The notes beneath the pieces are model-generated. The model did not search any database. It was not told where the DNA came from and saw nothing but the letters and a program-made list of their open reading frames with translations. This document shows positions 7,571 to 12,837 of a stretch of 12,837 nucleotides of DNA, piece after piece. This DNA is from Lentzea aerocolonigenes. Lineage in GTDB: Bacteria; Actinomycetota; Actinomycetes; Mycobacteriales; Pseudonocardiaceae. Position 1 is the first letter of the stretch; the number at the start of each line of letters is the position of its first letter. Location of the stretch: contig NZ_JYJG01000505.1 of the NCBI RefSeq assembly GCF_000955955.1, forward strand, positions 1-12,837, read 5' to 3'. Position numbers and translations under genes: made by a program.

Positions 7571-7607
7571 AAGGCCGGTTGCCGCCCCCGTCGCGGCAAC
7601 CGGCCTT
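7571..7607 (+). terminator. Hairpin terminator of the sugar importer operon
   Basis: A perfect 15-bp inverted repeat (AAGGCCGGTTGCCGC at 7571-7585 and its complement at 7593-7607) encloses a 7-nt loop, directly after the last permease stop. There is no U-run, which is common for actinomycete terminators that rely on stem strength. Confidence 0.85.
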
Positions 7608-7615
7608 CCTGGGGA

Positions 7616-7655
7616 GTGACCGGGTCCCCCCTCCCCGCGGAGCCGTCCCGGTCAC
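7616..7655. repeat. Second inverted repeat between the importer and the STAND regulator
   Basis: GTGACCGGG (7616-7624) and CCCGGTCAC (7647-7655) are perfect 9-bp arms around a 22-nt C-rich spacer. It may back up the preceding terminator, act in the leader of the regulator gene, or be a protein binding site. Nothing in the sequence decides between these. Confidence 0.45.
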
Positions 7656-7745
7656 GATCCTGGAGCACATTCTTTAGGCCGAACGGCGGCGGCGACAGCG
7701 ACAACCCGCACAACCCACCGATACAGTTGGGGTAGGGGAGGGTGT

Positions 7746-10328
7746 GTGGACGGGTCCTTCGGCGCACTGCTGCGCCACCACCGCCTGGCCGCCGCGCTGA
7801 CCCAGGAGGCGCTGGCCGAGCAGGCGGGAATCAGCGCGCAGGCCGTCGGCGTGCTCGAACGCGGAGTCCGCCGCTACCCGCACCGCGAGACCGTGTCCCG
7901 GCTGGCCAGTGCGTTACGCCTGAGCCAGGAGGAGCACGCCGGGCTGGTCGCCGCGGCGTCGCGCGCGCCGGTGCCGAGGGCCGAGGTCTCTCCTGCCCGG
8001 GTCGTGGCGGCTCAGTTGCCTGCGGCCGTCGAGGGCTTCACCGGCAGGGACGACGTCCTGCGCGCGATGGACGGACTGCTCGCGCGTGAGCCGAACGCGG
8101 TGGTGGTGTCCGCGATCGCGGGCATGGCGGGCATCGGCAAGACCACGCTCGCGGTGCACTGGGCTCACCGCGCCCGGTCGCGGTTCCCGGACGGGCAGCT
8201 GTTCCTCAACCTGCGCGGCCACGGCGGCGGCGCCCCGTTGACCTCGCTGGAAGCGTTGACGCACCTGCTGACCGGGCTCGGCGTGGATCGCGCCGAGGTC
8301 CCCGCCGACGTCGAGGCCGCTGCGGCCGCCTATCGGACGTTGCTGGCGGACCGGCGCGTCCTGGTGGTGCTGGACGACGCGGTGGACGCCCGTCAGGTGC
8401 GCCCGCTGCTGCCCGGTTCCGCCGGCTGTCTCGTGCTCGTGACCAGCAGGTATCGGCTCGACGGTCTGGTGGCCCGCGACGGTGCCCGGCGAGTGCAGCT
8501 CGACCTGCTCGATCGCGACGCCGCTCGCACGCTGCTCGCGCGGGTGCTCGGCTTCGAACGGGTGCAGGCGGAACCCGTCGACGACCTGATCGAACTGTGC
8601 GCTGGTCTGCCGCTGGCATTGCGCATCGCCGCGGCGCATCTGCTCGGCGGAAGGTCGATCGCGAGCTATGTAGCCGCGCTGCGTTCCGGCGACCGGCTCG
8701 CGTCGCTGGCGGTACCGGGCGATCCCGACACGGCGGTGGGTGCGGCGTTCGACCTGTCCTACGAGGCGCTGGACCCGCAGTCGCGCCGGGTGTTCCGGCT
8801 GATGGGGCTGATGCCGGGCCGGGACCTGACAGCGGACGCGATCGCCGCGCTGACGTCGCTCGACGACGCGGAGACCGCCCGTTGCCTGCACGTGCTGACG
8901 TCCGCGCACCTCGTCGACGAGCACCAGCCGGGCCGCTACACGTTCCACGACCTGCTGCGCCTGCACGCCGCCCACCTCGCCGACGTCGAACGCGCGGATG
9001 CGACCGAACGCCTGTGGGGCCACTTCGCGCTGACGCTTCTGAACGCCGGTGAGCGCGTCGACCCGCGCACGTACCGGCACGTGCTGGCCGAGGACTACCG
9101 GCACACGACGTTCATCGACGACACCATCGCGAACACGTGGATCGACGTCGAGACCGAGAACCTCGTCGCCACGACGCACGCCGCCTCCGCCGCCGGGCAC
9201 ACCCGCCTGGCCGTGCAGTTGCTGATCGCGCTGCACCCGCAGTTCGAGCGCCACCGGATGCACTCCGTCTGGCTCGACACCGGCACCGTGGTGCTGGAGG
9301 CGGCGCGGCGCAGCGGCGACCTGCTGGCGGAGGCTCACGCGCTGCGGATCATCGGCGACGCCCACTGGTGCGGCTGCGACTACGAGCAGTCCCTGACTTT
9401 CCTGGGTGAGGCTTTGGTCGCCGCCGAATCGTTGGGGCACAACGAGTTCTACCGCGTGGTGCTGTGCGCCTTGGGCAGGACGTCGATCTCGATGGGACGT
9501 CCTCGCGACTGCGCCGGCTACTACCTGCGAGCCCGCGAACTGTGGCAGCAGGACGGCCGCCCCGCCGCCGGCTCGCTGGTCCTCGGCGACGCCTACTGGG
9601 AGCTCGGCGAACTCGACCGCGCCTACGAACTGCACACCGGGGCGATCTCCTCCGCTCTCAGCAAGGGAGTCCGCTTCGGCGTGCTGCTGGGCGAAACCCA
9701 CGCGGGCCGCTCCTGCCAGGCCCTTGGGAGGCTGGAGCGGGCGATCGAGCACTACTCGGCCGGCCTCGCGCTGTGCCGGGAGTTCGCCGAACCCGCTGAG
9801 GAGGCGGGCAACCTCGCGAACCTCTCCGGCGCCTACCGCGACCTCGCTCAGTACGACCTGGCGCTGGACACCGCCCGCGAAGCCCTGGAGATCGCCACCC
9901 GGCTCGGCATGCGGCGCACGCAGATCAGCGCGTGGCACGTGCTCGGCAGCACCCACCTGCTGCTCGGCTACGACGACGAGGCTCGTGCCGAACTGCACAC
10001 GGCTCTGGATCTGGCCGTCGCCACCTCACACCAGCGAGGGCGGTGCGACGCGCTGATCTCGTTGGCAGCACTGCATCTCCGGCACGCCGAGCACGATCTT
10101 GCCCGTGCTTCGGCTGAGGAAGCGCTTGCGATCAGCCGGGGGACCGGGCACCGGCTCATCGAGGGGGAGAGCCTCCGGATGCTCGCCGAGGTGGATCTGG
10201 CCCAGTGCAGGCTCTCCGACGCGCGCCGTCGTGCCGACGAAGCCGGTGCGCTGCACGCGAAGTCCGGCTACCGGCTTGGCGCGGAACGGGTCGCGGACGT
10301 GCTGCGCCGCATCGTCGACGCGGGGTAG
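7746..10328 (+). CDS. XRE / NB-ARC / TPR regulator (STAND-class ATPase)
   Basis: The 860-residue protein is probably a ligand-responsive transcriptional regulator. An XRE-type helix-turn-helix occupies about 5-65 (LTQEALAEQAGISAQAVGVLERG). The NB-ARC ATPase follows: Walker A GMAGIGKTT (126-134), Walker B VLVVLDD (205-211), the LVTSR motif (231-235), GLPL (287-290), then a winged-helix part ending in FHDLLRLHA near 400-408 in the place of the MHD motif. From about 520 to 850 the chain is TPR-like helical repeats, the usual sensor platform of AfsR-like STAND proteins. It has no BTAD domain, so it is not a SARP. The GTG start has GGAG five bases upstream. TACAGT at 7722-7727 is a possible -10, without a good -35. 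It is monocistronic, with both neighbours separated by control regions, so its target is unknown. A defence role, known for some STAND proteins, has no support here. Confidence 0.9.
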   Translation: MDGSFGALLRHHRLAAALTQEALAEQAGISAQAVGVLERGVRRYPHRETVSRLASALRLSQEEHAGLVAAASRAPVPRAEVSPARVVAAQLPAAVEGFTGRDDVLRAMDGLLAREPNAVVVSAIAGMAGIGKTTLAVHWAHRARSRFPDGQLFLNLRGHGGGAPLTSLEALTHLLTGLGVDRAEVPADVEAAAAAYRTLLADRRVLVVLDDAVDARQVRPLLPGSAGCLVLVTSRYRLDGLVARDGARRVQLDLLDRDAARTLLARVLGFERVQAEPVDDLIELCAGLPLALRIAAAHLLGGRSIASYVAALRSGDRLASLAVPGDPDTAVGAAFDLSYEALDPQSRRVFRLMGLMPGRDLTADAIAALTSLDDAETARCLHVLTSAHLVDEHQPGRYTFHDLLRLHAAHLADVERADATERLWGHFALTLLNAGERVDPRTYRHVLAEDYRHTTFIDDTIANTWIDVETENLVATTHAASAAGHTRLAVQLLIALHPQFERHRMHSVWLDTGTVVLEAARRSGDLLAEAHALRIIGDAHWCGCDYEQSLTFLGEALVAAESLGHNEFYRVVLCALGRTSISMGRPRDCAGYYLRARELWQQDGRPAAGSLVLGDAYWELGELDRAYELHTGAISSALSKGVRFGVLLGETHAGRSCQALGRLERAIEHYSAGLALCREFAEPAEEAGNLANLSGAYRDLAQYDLALDTAREALEIATRLGMRRTQISAWHVLGSTHLLLGYDDEARAELHTALDLAVATSHQRGRCDALISLAALHLRHAEHDLARASAEEALAISRGTGHRLIEGESLRMLAEVDLAQCRLSDARRRADEAGALHAKSGYRLGAERVADVLRRIVDAG

Positions 10329-10337
10329 TGCCTCAGC

Positions 10338-10367
10338 TTGACCGCGATCCGAGGCTGTGCCTAGATA
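10338..10367 (+). promoter_or_regulatory. Promoter of the secreted SGNH esterase gene
   Basis: TTGACC (10338-10343) and TAGATA (10362-10367) are separated by 18 bp, close to the housekeeping actinomycete pattern TTGAC-N16-18-TAGRRT. Transcription would begin near 10374, inside the operator at 10373-10386, leaving a leader of about 36 nt. The -35 lies between imperfect arms GCCTCAG (10330-10336) and CCGAGGC (10349-10355). Confidence 0.6.
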
Positions 10368-10372
10368 GATCG

Positions 10373-10386
10373 TGAGAGCGCTTCCA
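10373..10386. promoter_or_regulatory. LacI-family (CebR/CelR-like) operator
   Basis: TGAGAGCGCTTCCA matches the actinomycete CebR/CelR box TGGGAGCGCTCCCA at 12 of 14 positions, including the AGCGCT core and the outer TG/CA. CebR and CelR are LacI-family repressors released by cello-oligosaccharides. The site covers the predicted transcription start of the esterase gene, the expected place for a repressor operator. Other LacI-family regulators use near-identical cores, so the exact repressor is uncertain. Confidence 0.55.
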
Positions 10387-10393
10387 ACGTTGT

Positions 10394-10401
10394 AAAAGGA
10401 G
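10394..10401 (+). promoter_or_regulatory. Strong ribosome binding site of the SGNH esterase gene
   Basis: AAAAGGAG is followed by 8 nt and the ATG at 10410. It is the strongest Shine-Dalgarno in the window and fixes this start. Confidence 0.75.
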
Positions 10402-10409
10402 CGAGAACG

Positions 10410-11588
10410 ATGAAGAAGCTGATCCCGCTGATCGTTCTCACCCTCCTCGCCACCGGCACGGCCGAGGCCCAGCGCGCCGGCCGCGCCTGGTTCACCTCCT
10501 GGGCCCAGTCACAGGAACGCCTGGCCACCACACCGCTGCACGACCAGTCGATCCGGATGATCACGCATCTCAGCCAGGGCGGCACCGCGATCCGCGTCCG
10601 CCTGCAGAACACGTTCGGCAGCCGGCCGCTGACCATCGACCACGCCACCGTCGCGATCGGCACCCCGCGAGAAGTGACGTTCGCGGGCCGTCGCGCAGTC
10701 ACCATCCCCGCAGGCGGCGAAGTCTGGAGCGACGGAACGCCCCTCGGCACGAGGCCTGGAGACGACGTCGCGGTCAGCCTCTACGCCGCGGGCGAGATCG
10801 TGCCGGGTCAGCACAACTCGGCGTTCCGCGACAACTACCTCACCCCGCCCGGCACCGGTGATCACACCGCGGACGCCACGAACAACGCCTACACGCAGAA
10901 GACCCAGTCGACGCTCGTCGTCAGTGCGGTGGACGTCGACAACCCGTCGCTCAAAGGCACGATCGTCCCGTTCGGCAGCTCGGTCGTGGACGGTGTCGGC
11001 AGCACGAACTGCGGCCCTGGCTGCACCGAGTTCGGCACCAACAGGCGCTGGACCGACGTGCTGGCTCGCAGGCTCGACCAGCTCACCGTCGCCAATGCGG
11101 GCATCAGCGGCACGACGAGCGCGGTTTGTCCCGGCAACCCACCAGGAGTCGCGGGCCTCGACGCTGCCGCACGCCTGCAACGAGATGTCCTGGCGCTGCA
11201 CGGTGTCAAAGCGGTGATCTACTACTACGGCACCAACGATCTGGCCAACGGCTGCACGGCGAACGACATCATCGCCAGCTACCGCAAGGTCTTCCAGCGA
11301 CTGCGCGACGCGGGCATCGCCGTGCACGTCACCCCGATCACGCCGCGCCCCGGCTACGCCGACCAGAACAACCGCGACCGCCACACCGTGGCCGCGTTCC
11401 TCAGGAACGGCGGCGACTGCAGCGCCACGTGCACCGGCCTGACCGACTTCGACCAGGTGCTCGCCGATCCGGTCAAGCCCAACAGCATCCTCGCGGACTA
11501 CGACACCGGCGACGGCGTGCACGCGAACATCAAGGGCCAGCAGGCGATCGCGGACTACGTGGCCCTGCGGAAGCTCAGCATGCTGTAG
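10410..11588 (+). CDS. Secreted SGNH/GDSL-family esterase
   Basis: The 392-residue exported hydrolase is likely to cleave ester bonds, perhaps acyl groups on polysaccharides. A Sec signal peptide ends near AEA-Q (residue 20). A beta-rich N-terminal part (about 25-175) contains IRVRLQNTFGSRPLTIDHATVAIG, as in actinomycete SGNH esterases that begin with a carbohydrate-binding-like module. The catalytic part follows: block I FGSSVVDGVGS with Ser191 as nucleophile, block II around NAGISG (229-234), block III GTND with Asn276, and block V DGVH with Asp368 and His371. The S, G, N and H residues are all present. However, block I has Gly-Ser-Ser instead of Gly-Asp-Ser. Six cysteines (201, 205, 240, 282, 337, 341) suggest disulfides. 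The LacI-type operator at its promoter suggests sugar-induced expression, fitting plant polysaccharide breakdown. The substrate is not known. Confidence 0.88.
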   Translation: MKKLIPLIVLTLLATGTAEAQRAGRAWFTSWAQSQERLATTPLHDQSIRMITHLSQGGTAIRVRLQNTFGSRPLTIDHATVAIGTPREVTFAGRRAVTIPAGGEVWSDGTPLGTRPGDDVAVSLYAAGEIVPGQHNSAFRDNYLTPPGTGDHTADATNNAYTQKTQSTLVVSAVDVDNPSLKGTIVPFGSSVVDGVGSTNCGPGCTEFGTNRRWTDVLARRLDQLTVANAGISGTTSAVCPGNPPGVAGLDAAARLQRDVLALHGVKAVIYYYGTNDLANGCTANDIIASYRKVFQRLRDAGIAVHVTPITPRPGYADQNNRDRHTVAAFLRNGGDCSATCTGLTDFDQVLADPVKPNSILADYDTGDGVHANIKGQQAIADYVALRKLSML

Positions 11589-11664
11589 GGCAGGCGCCCA
11601 CCAAGCACGCCACCAGACCGATGTTCGCCGCCGGGAACCACGCAGTCCGAAGGGGAGGGAAGTC

Positions 11665-12183
11665 CTAGGCGGCGGAGACGTTCGTGAGCTCCACGTGGTC
11701 GCCCCGCAGCGGCAGGCCGGCCGGCCAGGCCACGGTCACCGAATACCCGCCACCCGCGACCGGCAGGTTCAGGTTGACCACGCTCGGCTGGAACGTGACC
11801 GGCGCCTGCGACGCCATCAGGATCCGCGACTCGGCGGGCTTGCCGGGCTGCACGTTCACCGGCACCGGCACGCTGTACGGGTCGTCCGGCACGACCTGGA
11901 TGTTGCTGCCGTCGGCCTCGCTGTGCCCGCTGCCCTTGGTGAACGTGACGGCGGTCGGCGCACCCTGCAAGCTGCAGTTGGTGTGCGGCCCGGCAGCGGC
12001 GTAGTGGACGATGTAGGCCTGCTGACCTGCGGCGGAAGTCGGATCCTTCGTCACGGAGACGACGAGGCCCGAGGGGTCGCACGGCTTGTCGGACGGGTTG
12101 GCGGACGCGGTTGCGGCCAGCAGCGGGAGCGTGGCGGCGGTCAGCAGCGCGGCGATGCTGACACCTGCGATTGTCTTGTTCAT
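11665..12183 (-). CDS. Small secreted DUF4232-like protein
   Basis: The 172-residue exported protein of unknown function has a clear Sec signal peptide with an A-S-A cleavage site at residues 26-28. The mature region has two cysteines, Cys35 and Cys70, spaced as in DUF4232 proteins: an early C-x-P, a strand-rich stretch, then NCSLQGAPTAVTF in place of the usual C-x-L-x-GYP block. The rest looks like a single beta-sandwich with alternating hydrophobic residues and no catalytic motif. A Cys35-Cys70 disulfide is likely. AAAGAGG lies 6 nt before the ATG on the minus strand and supports the start. It is convergent with the SGNH esterase, 76 nt between the stops with no strong hairpin, and divergent from the membrane protein gene. 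The secreted status is firm; DUF4232 membership is likely but judged by eye. Confidence 0.75.
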   Translation of the reverse strand: MNKTIAGVSIAALLTAATLPLLAATASANPSDKPCDPSGLVVSVTKDPTSAAGQQAYIVHYAAAGPHTNCSLQGAPTAVTFTKGSGHSEADGSNIQVVPDDPYSVPVPVNVQPGKPAESRILMASQAPVTFQPSVVNLNLPVAGGGYSVTVAWPAGLPLRGDHVELTNVSAA

Positions 12184-12189
12184 CGTGCA

Positions 12190-12196
12190 CCTCTTT
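12190..12196 (-). promoter_or_regulatory. Ribosome binding site of the DUF4232-like gene
   Basis: AAAGAGG on the minus strand lies 6 nt before the ATG at 12183, which opens a complete signal peptide. Confidence 0.6.
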
Positions 12197-12353
12197 CGGT
12201 CTTACTTAGAAAGATGTCCACGACGCGACGAGGTTCACCCAGGTGATGTTCGTCCTGATGGAGCAACCGAGCGTTGGTTCGAACGTCGCAACCGTCGGCT
12301 GGTCTGACGGCTCGAGCCTGTCACGTTCCGGCACGGGCTCTCGTCATCAGCAC

Positions 12354-12764
12354 ATGAAACTGCTACTCGACCGGATCAGCCTGGCGTTCATGGGAGTCAC
12401 GGGCGCGTTCGTCGGCGTCCACGCCTACTTCGCCACGCAGCACTTCTACGACAACTTCCCGGGGCTCGGGCTGCGCTGGCTCCCGCAGCTCGGCCCGTTC
12501 AACGAACACTTCATCAAAGACGTCGGCGCGTTCTACCTCGGCATCACCGTGCTGAGCTTCATCGCGCTCGCGAACGCCCGCAAGGCGATCGTCGTGCAGA
12601 TGACCGGCGCCGCGCTGCTCGTGTTCAACGTGCTGCACTTCTACTACCACCTGACGATGCTGCACATGTACGAGCCGCGCGACCAGTGGCTGAACGCGAT
12701 CCTGCTGGGGCTGACCGTGGTGCTGTCGGTCATCCTGGTGATCCCGTCCGGGCCACGCCACTAA
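12354..12764 (+). CDS. Small four-helix membrane protein of unknown function
   Basis: I do not recognise a named family for this 136-residue protein. Four hydrophobic segments are visible near 8-27, 57-74, 78-100 and 112-131, with charged loops (KDVGAF before helix 2, ANARKA between 2 and 3, EPRDQW before 4). Histidines and aromatics cluster at helix ends (His23, His30, His52, His95, His99, His104), which could mean metal or haem contact, but no known motif is present. The ATG at 12354 is chosen because the first helix follows directly. The in-frame extension back to GTG 12243 or ATG 12246 is Ser/Gly-rich with poorer G/C third positions, although a GAGG lies 9 nt before the GTG. No Shine-Dalgarno precedes 12354, so the start is the weakest part of this call. 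It is transcribed divergently from the DUF4232-like gene. Confidence 0.7.
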   Translation: MKLLLDRISLAFMGVTGAFVGVHAYFATQHFYDNFPGLGLRWLPQLGPFNEHFIKDVGAFYLGITVLSFIALANARKAIVVQMTGAALLVFNVLHFYYHLTMLHMYEPRDQWLNAILLGLTVVLSVILVIPSGPRH

Positions 12765-12837
12765 GCAGGTTGCCGGAAGTCCTGTCCGTTACCCGCCCGG
12801 TGGACGCGTGCCTGGCTCTGATGGCGTATGCAAGTGC

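Noticed and set aside
5856..7670. Long minus-strand open frame opposite the two permeases
   Set aside because: It is Arg/His/Asp-rich with no recognisable fold, and it would run through the operon terminator hairpin.
7914..9998. Long minus-strand open frame opposite the STAND regulator
   Set aside because: It has low-complexity Gln/Arg/Val/Gly composition and no motif, and the plus strand carries a complete XRE-NB-ARC-TPR protein.
7746..10328. STAND protein as part of an antiphage defence island
   Set aside because: There is no effector domain, nuclease, toxin or mobile element around it. The XRE N-terminus points to transcriptional control.
11588..11599. GGGC-AGGC-GCCC hairpin after the SGNH esterase stop
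   Set aside because: A 4-bp stem with a 4-nt loop is too weak to call a terminator.
12277..12284. GTTCGAAC palindrome before the membrane protein gene
   Set aside because: The symmetry stops after 8 bp and no second copy is nearby; this is expected by chance in a few kilobases.
12761..12837. Possible 3' end of a minus-strand gene ending in TAG at 12761-12763
   Set aside because: The frame is open to the window edge (about 25 codons, ending NGQDFRQPA) and would overlap the membrane protein stop by a few bases. A second minus frame is also open, third-position G/C is not distinctive, and the piece is too short to recognise.

Overview
The window reads as chromosomal DNA of a high-GC actinomycete. 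Codon third positions are strongly G/C, GTG starts are common, genes overlap by ATGA/GTGA, and the gene families (DUF899, DUF4232-like, XRE-NB-ARC-TPR regulators, CUT1 sugar importers, secreted SGNH esterases) are typical of Pseudonocardiales or Streptomyces-like bacteria. The genus is not determinable by eye. No rRNA, tRNA, CRISPR array, IS element or phage gene was seen.

Layout. Minus strand, 25-2729: a DUF899 thioredoxin-like protein, then (upstream of it) a histidine kinase and its OmpR-type response regulator, which overlap by ATGA. Plus strand, 2863-7565: a compact four-gene carbohydrate (CUT1) ABC importer operon, in the order ATPase, lipoprotein solute-binding protein, permease 1, permease 2. 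It closes with a strong 15-bp-stem hairpin terminator. Plus strand, 7746-10328: a single large XRE / NB-ARC / TPR regulator of the STAND class. Plus strand, 10410-11588: a secreted SGNH esterase behind a well-formed promoter that carries a LacI-family, CebR-like operator at its predicted start point. Minus strand, 11665-12183: a small secreted DUF4232-like protein. Plus strand, 12354-12764: a small four-helix membrane protein of unknown role.

How parts may work together. The two-component system and the sugar importer are divergent and share a 133-bp intergenic region. That region holds an 11-bp-period direct repeat of the OmpR-family type, placed where the -35 region of each promoter would lie. 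I infer autoregulation and possibly control of the importer by the kinase/regulator pair. The importer resembles alpha-glucoside (AglE/F/G) systems. Its first permease carries an SdrD-B/Cna-B-like beta-sandwich inserted in an extracytoplasmic loop, the most unusual protein feature here. The secreted esterase appears to be under separate, sugar-responsive repression.

Overall this is mostly ordinary accessory chromosome. I found no convincing wholly new multi-gene system. The best leads are the permease insert, the shared direct repeat and the CebR-like operator.
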